A DNA stretch of 64,000 nt from Parachlorella kessleri (taxonomy: Eukaryota; Chlorophyta; Trebouxiophyceae; Chlorellales; Chlorellaceae). The notes under the pieces were generated by a model that saw nothing but the letters and a program-made list of their open reading frames with translations, was not told the DNA's origin and did no database searches. Within the stretch, counting starts at the first letter, position 1, and each line of letters begins with the position of its first letter. Both the position numbers and the translations under genes were made by a program. Shown in pieces: positions 10,269 through 23,000 of this stretch. Location: NCBI GenBank assembly GCA_001598975.1, contig BBXU01000033.1, positions 1 through 64,000 of the forward strand, given 5' to 3'.

Positions 10269-13200
10269 ATGGCTGCTACTGTGGAGCTGCTCCACAGGGT
10301 GAACGGGAAGCGCCACGACCCCATCTTCCTGGGAGATCTGCAGAGCAGGGACCGTGTAAGCGGTATTGCCTGGGAGCGCCTCTCAGTTTGCCGTAGAGCG
10401 TCCGACAAAGTTGATGAGTAGTGATTGAAGGCATCGTAGCGTCCCCTCATGGCTCCTAGCCGACTTGGTTGCTCCTTGCAGGACATTGCCAGCTTTGAGG
10501 GCTACCGAAGCACGCTGCCCAGGCGCATTTTATACTATGCAGCAGGGGTCGCAAGCGCTGGCCTGCTGTTCCTGGTGGCACACTGGTTCCTAGACGCCAA
10601 GCTCCGCTTGCTGCTGAGCCGGTGCTCCTTGCGTGAGGCGCACTATGTAGTTGTCACGGTGAGGCTGCGCTCACTTTCAACACCTCGCAAACCCCACATG
10701 CTGCCTGCTGGTAACCGGCTACTGAAAGGCAGAGGAAGGTCTTGGCCTTCTCCAGCCACCACTTTGCCACCAACAAGATGTGTTGCACTGCTGCAGCTTG
10801 TGGATGGGGCAAGGGAGCTGGTGCCCGTCCAGCGTTTGCCAGGCTTCTCTGGGATCAACATCCAAGCTGCAGCGGCGACCCACGTCCTGTCAGAGGAGGA
10901 TGCAGCTGAGGATGAGCAGGAGCAGCATAATCTAAAAGGAAGCGGCGGAGGCAGCAGCAGCAGCGGCCTCGACCGCTTGCTCGAGTGTAGATGCGGTCGC
11001 TACCTTTACAGCGAGGGGCTGGACACCTTCCTTCCTGTGCCGGGGCTGGCGCCAGGCTTTGCTGGGAAGCTGCACCGGCTGGCCAGCAGGCGGATCAGTG
11101 GTGAGGCTGAAGGAGGGAACACCACAGTCTACCACTAGATCGCTCGTGATCTGCTGGCAACCGTGCCTGATGTGGCACGGCACACTGTCAACCGCCTTCC
11201 TTTGTTTGCTGCTCCCTTTTGGGGCAGCGGTGGGTGCCTCTAGGAGAGGAGTTGAGCAGGAGTTTCCTGCCTAGGCTATCTCTGATGCTCTCGAGTCACT
11301 GCAGGGCAGCTGCTGGATGACTGGGACAGGACTGACTACCGGCAGCTGTATGGCAGTAACGAGCTGCGGGTCCCGGTCAGGAGCTTCTTTGAGCTGCTGC
11401 TTGTCGAGATGGTGCATCCGTTCTATGTCTTTCAGTATGCCTCGGTGACAATTTGGTAGGTGCAAGGCCTGCACTGAGTCTCTGCAGAATTAAAGAGGTA
11501 CACTCTGACTGTGCTTGTATGATACCTTGTAGTGCTACGGGGCGGACGGAGTTATCCGATGTCTGGGCCCTGCTGATTCCCTCATGTGCTCTGACCTCAT
11601 AAGCTGTCTGTGTGCAGGTGCTTACAGCAGTATTACAGCTACAGTTTCATTATCCTCGGCATCACTCTCTTCTCTATTCTTTCGACCGTGGTTAGCACAT
11701 ACTCTTACCGCCGCCGGCTGGCTGCGCTGGCACACTATGTGTGTGAGGTCAGGCTGCTGCAGAGCGGCAGGGAGGTCACAGTGCCCTCCACTGAACTAGT
11801 GCCAGGTGGGTAGAAACCTTTGTGTACTCTGCAGGTGGGGCTGCAGGTGAGGATGGTGCAGGGGACCAGCAAATGCATGGTGGGACTGGCTGCAGGGTTC
11901 CTGGCAGGCGATACTGTGCTGCTGTGTGCACAGCCCTGCCGTTGACACTGCGTCGGGGCAAGCGGCCAGCTGCAGCTTGCTGCTGGGGATATGCAGAAGG
12001 CCTGCAGGCCCACTCGTCCGCAGTGCACCAGCTGGTGAGTGGTGCCTGGCCGTGACACCACCCACTCGTCACAATTTGGGAGGGAGCGGTATACCTGGTG
12101 TCAGTGATGGCTACAGCGCCCGCTTTGCTCTTGCAGGGGACGTTGTTGTGGTCACCCCCGGCATCCTTCCATGTGATGTGGTGCTGGTACGTGGGGAGTG
12201 CATCGTGGACGAAAACATGCTCACAGGAGAGGCAGTCCCCGTGCGGAAAGTCAGCTACAACCCGGCTGTGGACGGGGCGAGCTACAGCCCTGACGTGCAC
12301 AAGGGCTGCACACTCTACGGGGGCACCTCAGTGGCTCAGGTAGCTGGCTGGCGCGCAACAAGAAGTCATGAAGCCAGGGGAAATTTTGGCTAGTTGCATT
12401 TCCGGGACAGCCTCTAAAAGGGCCATCGTGTCAGCTACATAGATACACGCTGCTTGTAAGTGCCACCGTTGACAGGACACTTGGCTGACAGCGGGCCACA
12501 CCCACATGGTCTGGCGCTGCGGCACATGGGAAGCTGGCTCGCGTGGACCGGTTGCTGCTGACACAGCACATGGGCTGCCTTGCAAGTCACTGTGGGCCTG
12601 CCGTGACCTACGTCACAGCTCCATGACACTGCATGCCCAGCACACAAACTCTTGAAAAACCATGCATGCTGTCGCAGGTGCGGCCTGGCGGCGCTGAGCG
12701 GCAGACGCTGGGCGTGGTGTGCCGCACCTCCTTCTGGACCGCCAAGGGCGAGCTGCTCAAGTCGATCCTGCACCCCCGCGTCCAGCACAAGCTGACCTTT
12801 GTATCCGACGCCCTCAAGTTCATCGGGGTCATGCTGCTGCTGGGCCTGCTCTTCTACATCTGGTGCGGAGCTGCCTTGGTGACCGGGTGTGGGGTTCATG
12901 CTGCCTTGTTGTGCTTCTGCCCTCTGCATGGCGGTCCCATGGGCCAAATTACGGGGGCGGCAACACACCCGCTGCTGGCGAAGTGGAGAGACAGCGCACC
13001 CACTTGTAGCTTGGCAACTTGCATAAATTCACAGCAGCTTTTGGCGATTGGGTTCCCTTTCATCAAGCGGACAGCACCACCCCCTAGCTGTGAGGCTTCC
13101 TGTGTGCAGGGATGTGATAGCCCTTGCCAGCTACGGTGCCAAAGCGGGGTGAGTAGCTTTTGGCTGCTTCTGCTTAGCTCTCTGCACCGCTCCTGGTCAA

Positions 13201-16200
13201 CCAGACGGGCTAAGTCCTGCACAAATGGGTACAGAACTCCAGTGCTTGTGCGGCAGTCACTCATGCACCCCTGCTTAGCCTTGGTGCCACCCTGCCGTCG
13301 TCACTAGCACATCTGTTCGTTGCTCATGCAGCTTCATCATCCTGAAGTATCTGGATCTGATCACAGTGGCTGTGCCGCCCGCCCTGCCCGCCTGCCTCAC
13401 TGTGGCCACCACCATCGCCATCTCCCGCCTGGCCAAGCACGACATCTTTGTGTCCAACCCCACCGCCATCACAGCGGCTGGGCACCTGAACATCATCTGC
13501 TTTGACAAGACCGGCACCCTGACAGAGGTACGTCAGGTGCTGGGTGCGAAAGGCCAGCTCTCTGAACTTGCCAAGAGCTGCAGCAGACCTTTTCCTCACA
13601 GCAGGTAAAAGAATTAGAAGTGGACGGAGAAGTGCGCTCAAAGTGACTGTCCAAGCAGATCTTGCCTTCGGCTGTTGCTGTGCTGCAGCCGGGTTTGGCC
13701 TTGAAGGGTGTTGTGCTGGCGGAGGAGGAAGGGCACAAGCTGGGAGACCTTCTGGAGGTTGCCGATATCCCTGGTGAGAGAGAGATACGAAGTACCGTCA
13801 CACCCTGTTTCTTACCAGTCCTGACTAGGTGGCACTGTGCTTTGCCACAGCCTCTGTAAGCCGGTGCTTCTGAAGGGCAGGACTTTGTGCAAGGACACAA
13901 GCCGGACAGCTGGCACAGGCTAGTCCCTCACGCCCGGTATTTGCTGCAGACCCCTAGCTGTACTGTGTCACTTTGTGCACCGCAGAGGGTGTGTTGGAGA
14001 TGCTGGCTACCTGCCACGGGCTAGCCCTGCTGGGTCATGAGCTGGTGGGAGACCCGCTGGACCAGAGGCTCTTCGAGGCAACCGGTGGGTATACCCTGGC
14101 TATCTAGTGCGGTTTGCGCTGTTGTGCTGCTCGAGGGGCGAGCAATGCAGCGGCGTCTCTAGCATGCACAGCGCTACAGTGGCGGCTGCTGGGTGTTTCC
14201 ACGAGCCAAGGGACTTGGGGCTGGCTGGTCTGCCATCTCCTGTCACAGTTTCGGGGTGCTCGCACTGCAGCTAGTAGGGTACTTCTGTGGGGGCTCTTAG
14301 TAGGCCGCGCCAGCTGAGTGGGTGCAGGGTGGTCCATGCTGGACGATGGAGCGGGCCAGGCGGTGGAGGTGCTGACGGTATCAGAGGATCATGATATTCC
14401 TGCCGGTGGCAGCCCCACCTCCTTCCCCTCCTCCCCCCAGTCCCCCTCCACGCCTTGTGTGCTGGCCACCGCGCACGTGTGCACGCGGGTGCAGCCGCCA
14501 GCAGCGGACATGGGTGAGGCCCTGCTTACCTTGCTTGCTTGCTGCCCCTCAGTTTCCCGCACTCCCTGACAGCGTTTGTCCGGTGGGCATGCTGGGCACT
14601 GGGGACGCGGCAGGCCCGACCTCTAAGCGGCGCTGCATCCTAGCAGCTTAAGACACCTGGACGAACCCACGCACCCGTTGAGTCTGCTACACATGTTGCC
14701 TGCAGGCGAGGGCCCTGCGGGCGACTATACTATCATCCGCCGCTTTGAGTTCTCGGCTGAGAAGCAGCGCAACGTGGTGGTGGTCCGCAAGCCTGATGCC
14801 ACGCTGTGGGTGTATGCCAAGGGCTCCCCAGAGATGATCTGCAGGCTGGCAGGTGGGCACAGGGCGGAGCGCTGCGCAATTTCTCCCAGTGTTTCCCGCT
14901 GTTGCCGTGTATGTCCGTGTGGCTGGCAGGCCCCCTGCTCACCCTACTCTCCGACCCCTTCTGTGCATCTCCAGTTCACGCTGGGCCGCCTGTATTGCAA
15001 TCCGGGGACGGTGCGCAGGTAGCACGCCTTGACATGCGCTGTGTCGCGCCGGGGGTACCTGCAGGTGCCGACAGCGTGCCTGCCGACTTTGATGGGGAGT
15101 TGGCGCGGTACACCAAGGAGGGGTTGCGGGTCCTGGGCCTGGCCGCGCGCCAGCTGCAAGTGGCACGCGAGGCTGATGTACAGGTAAGGCTATAAACGTG
15201 ACATTGGCTGCGCGGTCTCTTACCTGGAAGGCGCGCTCGCCATGAGCAGGGCTACCTGTCTGCCCGTTTTTTGTTTTTTGTTTTTTGTTTTTATTTAACG
15301 CAACCATGCCGCGCCCTGTTGAGGGTGCTGGTCCCGTGCCAGCGCCAGCGCCGCCAGTGGCCCCAACTATCATCGCACTTGCATCCCGGTGCGTACTCAC
15401 CCTTGCAGGCGCTGAGCCAAGAGGAGCTGGAGCAGGGCCTGCGGTTTGTGGGTCTGACCCTGCTGGTGAACGCTCTGCGCCCAGATACCTCAGCCGTCAT
15501 AGGCCAGCTACACGTTGCGGGCATACGCACGGTCATGGTGACCGGCGACCATGCGCGCACTGGCGCCAGCGTGGCGGCCCAGTGCGGCATGCTTTGCCAG
15601 AACCGGGCGGTGTGCATGGTGGATACCGCGGTCTCCGAGGGGCGCGTGGCGGATACCCAGCTGAGCTTGTCGGTGGTGGCGCCAGATGGTGGCGGCGCGC
15701 CGGCGCCGGAAGGCGAGGCGGCGCAGGTGCTAGGGCAGGTGGCTACCGGCGCGCTGCAGGCGGCAGTCACTGGCAGGGGCTTCGAGAAGGTGGGCCAGCC
15801 AGCTCAGAGACAGTCAGTGGGCGCCTGGCTGGCTGGCTGGCTGGCTGGGTAAGCCCATAGTAAGCACCACCACTGTCAGATTGCAATGGCAGGAACAGGC
15901 AACAGGCTGCCTGGAGTTTGAGGCCTGCAGCCACGAGACTGTACGCCGGTCCCATTGAACGAGTTCGACCTGCCGCGCTTCCTGGTGTGCCCGCAGCTTG
16001 TGGAGGACTCCGAGGCCGGCGGTCTGGACACGGTGCTGCACCGGGCAGGCGTGTTTGCGCGCATGTCGCCCGACGACAAGCGCCTGCTGGTGGAGCTGCT
16101 TGGGGAGGGCGCCTTTGCAGAGGACGGCAGCCAGCTTCCTGGGCTGGGAAATTTCGTTGGTGGGTGGTAGCCAGGCTTAGCAATTCAGGGAGGTACATCA

Positions 16201-18283
16201 CATGCTGAGGCTGCATGCTTTGTGAGTCGGCACAAGTAGGGGTGAGAGGTTGCACCCATCACACCCCGTGCACTAGCTGAGGTGTTGCTTGCTCTTGCAG
16301 AACCCAGGCGCAGCCGATCTGGCAGATCCCCTTCCCTTGCCTCCCAGGTTTCTGTGGGGACGGTGCCAACGATGTGGGGGCATTGAAGGCCGCCCACGTG
16401 GGGGTGTCGCTGTGTGAGGCGGAAGCCTCAGTGGCTGCACCCCTGACCTCCCGGCGGCAAACCATAGCATGCATGCTGACAGTGGTGGCCGAGGGTCGGT
16501 GCAGCCTTTCCACCTCGTACCTCATCTTCAAGTACATCATTGTGTACGCATTCATCCAGGTGGGAGGGCACGCAGCTGGCCGGGCTGGCATGCTGGAAAG
16601 CCTTCTCACGTGTCATGACCATTCCGCTTCGGTGTATAGGTTGGCATGGCACTTGCCCTCGATTTGCGCAGGTTGACATAGGGCGGATACCCTTGGCCTG
16701 GGAATGTGCTTCAATGTACTTTTGCACCCCCACTTTCTTGGCATAATCTTCCTACCATGTGCTGCAGGTCTTTGCTGTGAACCTGATGTACAGCTTTGGA
16801 GGTGCGGGTTGAATGCCTGCTTGCTGATGTCAAAGGGGTGCATGGCTAGCTCTGTGGGCTCATGTGCAGTATATGATGGCATGGTCAGGGGGCTGCCATG
16901 TCATGCATTACGAGCCACCCTGGGGCCGGCTGACTCACAGGGCCACTGCATTGCGGTTCCTACAGGGAGCGTGGGAAACTTCCAGTACCTCATCCAGGTA
17001 GGCAGGGCCTGGTGGGCAAGCGTTTCTGTAGTTGCGCGTCCAGGGTCCTCCTTCCCCAAGGAAGTCAAGGTGCTGTGCCTGCTGCTCACTTAGCCTGCAG
17101 GGCGCCTGTGGCTGTCTAGTACTGGGGAGAGCTGCACACACAAGGTGTCACAGCTAGGCAACCCACAGCGCTCACCTGGCTGGCCGCAGGACCTGCTGTA
17201 CACCACCGTCATTGCATCGGCTATGGGCTTCACCCGCCCCGCCAGCAGGCTGGCCAAGGAGCGGCCCCCAGACCGGCTCATGTCCCTGGGCATCTGGCTG
17301 CCCGTGATCTGTCAGTTCGCCACCTGTGCGGTGTTCCAGGTGAGGCGGGCCTGTGTGGAGCATACACTGACAGCATGCCAAGGGTGCTTTATGTACTTGA
17401 ATGATTTGGATAGTAGCCGCAGCTGCTGAGAGCATGGCTGGGAGGCCAAGCCTCGAAGTTTCAGCTCTTGAACGCGCTGCTTGTGTGCGGTCTGTCCAGG
17501 GAAGCGGAGCTAGCTTTGCACATCCACAGTGGATCTCACGGTTTCTCCATCCTGCCGCAGGTGCTGGCGTTGGTCATGCTCAGCCAGCAGCCGTTCTACG
17601 TGCGGTTTGACCCCCACCCTTCCGACGGCACCAGCTGCTTCACTGCTGGCCAGGCCAACTCACCCCGATGCTCCCAGTCCTGGGAAAACAGCGTGGCCTT
17701 CCTCATGGCCCTGGGCCAGTTCCTCATCACCGCTTTCGTATTCAACAAGGGTCCGCCCCACCGCAAGCCGCTGCACACCAACAAGGGCCTTCTAGTTGGT
17801 GAGTGTGCACGCCTGGGATGGCGGTGGTCAGGCTTGAAGGACAGGCACGTGCATCTGCATGTGGGACCGCAACTTGATGCCGTAGGTCCATGTTGACAGG
17901 GTGAATGCTGAGGTGTAGAGTACTTGCAAATCCCTTTCTGGCAGCCTGTGCTGTGCTGACAAGGATTCGCCCGCCTGCGTTTCTATGCAGCGCTGCTGCT
18001 TCAAACCGGGTTTCTAGTCTACCTCATCTTCTCCCCGGGCGGCAATGCCGTCACACACGACATTGTGGGGCTGGTACCCTTCCCTGCCGAGTTCCGGACG
18101 AGGCTCTTCGTGCTGCTTGTGTTGAACCTGGGGGCATCGTGGCTTGTGGACTGGTTCTCGCATCTATTGTGGAGGGCTGTGAAGGGTAAATCCTTGTGTG
18201 GGGTGACACTGTTGTGACTTGGCCCGGTCGTGCTAACTGTCTGTGTGCCTTTTTGGAAAGACCCTATAAGATGGCAGGGCTGA
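10269..18283 (+). CDS. P5B-type ATPase (ATP13A2-like)
   Basis: P-type ATPase of 1197 predicted residues from 23 exons, all of whose phases close. The P5B assignment rests on the M4 motif [11 protein letters not shown] (PPALP marks P5B; P5A has PPELP). N-terminal domain: [19 protein letters not shown] with a membrane hairpin, then [18 protein letters not shown]. Actuator domain: [12 protein letters not shown] and [12 protein letters not shown] (TGE loop). Phosphorylation site: [10 protein letters not shown] (exon 13332-13527). Nucleotide domain: [23 protein letters not shown] and [15 protein letters not shown]. Hinge: [15 protein letters not shown], split across exons 15997-16159 and 16348-16559. 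Six C-terminal helices follow. Animal ATP13A2 exports polyamines from the lysosome, so a vacuolar polyamine role is an inference. Very short exons occur at 13110-13148, 16768-16801 and 16966-16997. The last exon (18261-18283) encodes only DPIRWQG, so the C-terminus is the weakest part. Confidence 0.93.
15269..15297. repeat. TTTTTTG microsatellite in a P5B ATPase intron
   Basis: A T-rich heptamer run of several TTTTTTG units lies inside the intron between the exons ending at 15183 and starting at 15409. It may act as a long pyrimidine tract but is otherwise unremarkable. Confidence 0.8.
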
Positions 18284-18637
18284 GCAAGCGCAGGTTGGAA
18301 CAGCCCCTCAGGAACGCCTTGTACCCCAAGCAAAGCCCTGTCGGCATCAATGGTGCTTTATGTGCCTTGAAGCAAGACCGGTTATGCAAATAATGTGTGG
18401 AGGAACCTGGCCCGCTGCCCTACCAGACCCAGGTTAACTAGTAGCGCTGTTAGGCGCGATCGCAATTACCTTATCTCACTTGACAGTGACAGGGTCTCCT
18501 CCACGGTCTCCTCCCTGAGAAATTGGGCGCAATTATTAGTCACCAGGTAGTCAGCGCGCCACATTGTCATCCTTGCTTTCCGGTTGTCTTCTGCTCCGGT
18601 GCGGAACCAGTGGCTACGTCCTGACGCCACCCTGCTT
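18284..18637. other. Intergenic between P5B ATPase and ankyrin gene
   Basis: Both flanking genes are on the plus strand, so this should hold the ATPase 3' UTR and the ankyrin promoter. The stretch 18551-18637 is open in the frame of the ankyrin ORF without an ATG. An unrecognised upstream exon joining into it is possible. No other motif seen. Confidence 0.4.
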
Positions 18638-19222
18638 ATGGAGATGGGTAAGACAGCACTGTGTGCTAAGTCCACAGCGTACAAGTTGGAAGCAATACTT
18701 GGCTCACTGGTGAGCCAAACGATTCCCTCCTGAGCTTGCTGCAGAGCAACTCGGCAGTGAAGACGGCAACCCCCTGCACGAGGCGTCAAGTGGAGGCTGC
18801 TCTAGAGAGGAGGTGGAGACGCACCTTGCGGCTGGGTGGGGAGTAGATTGCCAAGACGAAGAGGGTAACACAGCGCTTCACCTAGCTAGCAGAGAGAATC
18901 ATCCCGAAACTTGCAGGTGGGCTTGCTTGCTACGCTGTGGGTTCTAAGCTAGACTTGGAACTAACTGGCAAGGACAGTTAAACCACATTCTCCCTCGTTT
19001 GACTGCAGAGCGCTGGCAGAGCTGGGGGCAGACGCGCTGATTCGCAACTTCAAGGGCAAGACCCCCAGGATGCAGCCTGGCCTGTCAGCGGAGGTGCGTG
19101 AGGTGTTGCTAGATGCAGAGGAGGCCAGCAAGAAGAGGAGAGCAGAAAAGCAATCCAAACTTTGGGACGAGAAAATGCTGGCCACGCAGACGGCATCTGC
19201 ATGCCGGTTGGGGTGTGTCTGA
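18638..19222 (+). CDS. Small ankyrin-repeat protein
   Basis: Three exons in phase (18638-18647, 18745-18916, 19009-19222) give 131 residues. Two ankyrin repeats are visible. The first is partial (DGNPLHEASSGG), and the second is clear: VDCQDEEGNTALHLASRENH, then LAELGADALIRNFKGKTPRM. A charged helix with a KKRRAEK cluster follows, then a stop. Two repeats is the minimum for a stable fold, so the protein may be longer at its N-terminus. Exon 1 as drawn contributes only MEM before the splice, and the same frame stays open upstream to 18551. It is probably a protein-interaction module; partner unknown. It lies between the P5B ATPase and the SBP factor on the same strand with no functional link visible. 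Confidence 0.6.
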
Positions 19223-20048
19223 GACGTCTTAATGGCAGGCATGAAATCGTGCGTTAGATCAAAAGAACATTCTAGCTGCACTTGGAGCTAACGCACGGCT
19301 GCAATGTCTGGAAAGCGGGTGGTTGGGATGACTGGAGTTAAGAAGTTTTCGAGGAGTCAATGGGTTAAACAAAGTCCTTCTTCGTGCTGTGGCTCGTTTC
19401 CTTCCCATGTGCTCGTTGCTTGGTTTCCTACCCTCTACTCTGCTCTGCCCTGGACGCAGCTGGCACCCGCCAACCTGCTTCTGACCCCTCTTGTCACGAT
19501 TCAAATTCAGAGTCCAGTCAAGCATCGTCTGCCACCATGAACAAATTTCTGTCAAGCCCAGCACTTCACCAACATAAGTGGTCCCTGCCATGAAAAGCCT
19601 CACTGGGCTGGAATGTTCCAGCATGGAGTGGAAGGTGGAAGGAAGGTCTAGGACTCGCTTCGCCTAAAACGTATTCCCTGTGTGGCCCTCACGGCCTGAT
19701 TCATGCATACATATGTCTTCATCAAATCAAACATGAAGAGACCAGGGAAGGTGTGAGAAGGCATGTCTGTGGCATGACGAGAACATGTATGGTAATGGAG
19801 GGGCTGCGTGGCAAATTCGGGGGCATGGTTGCGATCGCCCCCCAGAAAGCGGTCCCTGACTGTGCCATGTACTCCGTTTCTCGTCTTGCAAGGAGCCTTG
19901 GCAGACGCTCTGCCACTGGGCAGGGTGCGGCTTGTGCTTTTACCCCTCCAACAAACGCCCGGAGTCAACGTCCTGCACTCTTGGACAGGTTCCCAAACAG
20001 CCAGCACCTTGCTAGTGGTAAGGAAAGGGGCTCGGCGCCCCCGTGAGC
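19223..20048. other. Intergenic / 5' region of the SBP gene
   Basis: This 826-bp stretch lies upstream of the SBP start. The frame used by SBP exon 1 is closed by a TAA at about 20019, which supports the ATG at 20049. Several short ORFs on both strands look like chance reading frames with no recognisable motif. It probably holds the ankyrin gene 3' UTR and the SBP promoter and leader. Confidence 0.4.
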
Positions 20049-23000
20049 ATGGGAAAGTGTGCTGCCGCTGGGCGGGGCCATTCTGGCAGCAGGACCACCG
20101 AGGCTGGGGCCAAGAGAAAGAGTGGTACCACGGGTGGGCGGCCTGGAAGGCAGAAGCGCACATCCATCTTGTGCCAGGTGAGCCTGCTGTGAACTTTGCA
20201 ACTTCCCAGTGCGTTGGTGGTTGCTGGGGCTCATGTGGTGGGTCTTATAACCTAGCCGCTGGCCACTTGGCTGCCCTGTGCAGGTGCCAGGCTGCGGGGT
20301 AGAGCTGGTGCATGCCAAGGTAAGGGTTTCCTCCCTTCTTCCCTCATTCGGCCAACTAGTGCTGGGACGCTGTTGCTGGTGGCAGTGTCCACCCCTGCTG
20401 GCCATGGCCGTCTAGGTTTGTACCAGCGAGCCCATGTGCACCCGCAGAATCCGTGGGCTTACTCTGAGACTGACATGCGATACCTGCTGCCTACTCTCTC
20501 AGGGATATTACAAGCGTTATCGCATATGCATGCGGCACTGCAGCCTGCCTTGCATCAGGCTGGACGGCTCACACATACGCTTCTGCCAGCAGGTACGTAC
20601 GCCAGGCCCAAACCTGTGCATGGCCATGTCCGTAGCAATGAGGGCTGTGCTCACAGGGCACATGTGCTGTACAGCTTCGCAGCCGCGTGCTCCAGGTCTG
20701 CCAATTCCGGCAACATGCCAAGGTGCAGTGTTTGCAGTCCAGGAATGCCATGAGCACGCCCGACAAGTATGAGAAGCACTGCCCCGTCCCTGGTTGCACT
20801 TGCACCCCTGGGTGGCTGCAGTGTGGCCGCTTCCACACCCTGGAGCGCTTTGATGGCGAGAAGAAGAGCTGCCGAGAGCGGCTCCAGTGGCACAACGAGC
20901 GTAGGCGGCTGGCGCAGGCTCGCACCTCCTTACGCGCTGGTGGCAAGGCACGCTCCCAGGCACCCCTGCTTGAGGATAGTGCACAGGTGGGCTCAGCTTG
21001 CCCTTGCAGCACATCCAGAGTGTCTATTTCAACTTGGGCTCTGCAAACTTGGCTTGGTGGATGCTGTGATGCCCTTGACAGTCACCCATTGCAGGCTGCT
21101 ACCGAACTTTGGCAGCGTGGTCGGCATCTAGAAGAGAAATGTGCAGAGGTGACCCCATACAGACAACACATGGCGGGTGGAAGAGTGCAGGAGGAGGACG
21201 AGGTGATTTCGGCCACCCTTACCGCCAGCACAGTGCCTCCGCCCAGCCCCAGCGACAGCGACAGCGAGACAAGCAGCGAGATGCGCCGACCCCTGCCTGC
21301 AGAGCCTGAGAGCAGCTCTCCAGCGAGCCCCGCAACCAGCCACCAGCAGGGCTCCGTGAAAGAGGAGCCAGCTCCTGCCAATGCCAGCCCCGGCCAAACA
21401 CCGCCAGCAGGTTCTGCTTATCAGCGCGGCTTTCCTACCGATGGAGACGTGAGTCCCTGCCCGGAGCGGCGGCCGGGCCTGCGCAAGCCTTCTGATGATC
21501 CGGCCGGCGACCTCCTGCCGCCCAACCCTATCTGGCGCACAGACACCGGGGAGAGCAGCAACACGCAGCTGCTGGTTGAGGAAAGCGAGCAGCTCCAAAA
21601 CCCGCATCAGCAACACTGCAGGCAAGCAGCTTGGCAGGAGCTGGAGCCGCCGGTGGTCTCGCTGCCCTTCCAGGGCTTGCGCTGCGCCAGCCCCACCCTC
21701 TCTGCCATCGCCAGCCTGGATGACCTGGAATGGCTGCTACCAGCGACCGGCGCTGCCGATGATAGCCAGCAAGAGTGCTCACACCAGGAGCGGGGCTTTG
21801 GCGCCGTCAGCCCGCTGCTGGTAGACATGCAGCGGCCAGGTGCAGTAGGTGGCGTGAATGGGCCCTGGCAGGACCTCTTCGCAGACCAGCTGCCGAAGCT
21901 GGGCCCCTGGAGGGCCCAGCCTAGCAGCGCTGGGTGGGCCGCGGGCAGCGCTGGTGAGGGTGGGCTGAAGGCATCAGCTGACGAGCAGGAGCCTGGGAGC
22001 AGTGAGTCGGTGGACGAGATGGACGCTGAGGTGGATGAGGAGCCTGCTGTGGTGGTGGTGCAGCACGGCTGCCTGCCGCCCGGCAGCCTCACGGAGGTGA
22101 GGTGAGGGTGGTGTCAAGATGGGCAGATGCCACTTTGCTGTCAGCCAGTGCAGGGCATGCGCATTTGTGAGCCAGAGCTGGTGCGCGCATGCTGGACTGT
22201 GCGGTCAAGCTCCCCCGCGGAGCTGCCTGCATCTGATACCCGTAGCAGGCTAGGCACCAAGGCCGCCAAGTGCTGGTGGCCGGCAGCTCTGTACATGGGT
22301 TGTGTAGGCGTGCCGTCTCACTCTCACCGCTCGTTGGCCGGTAGCTCTGGACGGGATTGTGCGGCATCACACCCCGCATGCTGTTGGTTGCAGGTGCTTG
22401 CCATGGACATCGATGCTGCCCTGGGCCTACTGGGGACTGTGGCTGCTGTCAAGGGTGAAAGCCTGCCTGCACACAACAGCCCTGTCGTAGAAGGCGCTGA
22501 GAAGCAGGCCCACGCTCCCAGCGGCCTGTCTGCTCAGCTGTCAGCGGTCCTCCCCTCTGGGGACTGCATGGCCGGTGTCGCCTTGGCTACCCACACTGCT
22601 CAGCAGTCCTCGCCATGCCCAGGACCCCAGCCACCGGCAGGTGGTGAGCAGGTGGGGGCGGTGTGTACCCCTGCAACACCACAGCAGCTGGTGACCAAGC
22701 GCCTCCCTCTCATCAAAACCAGGGCCGAGCCGCCTGCCAGCGGTCAGGGGTGCGGCCCAGCAGGCGGGGGCCGTGCCCTCCAGCCGGCAGCTACGCCTGG
22801 GCCGGCCCCACGACCCACCTTCACAGCATCAGCCTTCAGCTACGTGGCAGCAGCGGCGGCAGCGGAGGCAGCCGCCAGGCAGAGAGAGGTGGCCACCGCA
22901 ACAGGGCGGCATGCTGTGCCTGTGAGGGCCACCGACAGCGGGGTCTCCCTACTACCGGGCACGCCCCTGAACCTGCTACCTACCCCGCAGCGGCAGCCGC

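Noticed and set aside
11822..12393. Open frames in the intron of the P5B ATPase before the TGE exon
   Set aside because: The flanking exons join in phase at LVPG|DVVVV, exactly as in the family, so no extra exon is needed.
15285..15860. Second long plus-strand ORF over the P5B phosphorylation-domain exon
   Set aside because: It is a GC-rich shadow frame of the exon 15409-15789, which carries the [10 protein letters not shown] motif.
18466..18789. 107-codon minus-strand ORF upstream of the ankyrin gene
   Set aside because: It overlaps the plus-strand ankyrin exon on the opposite strand and has no family motif.
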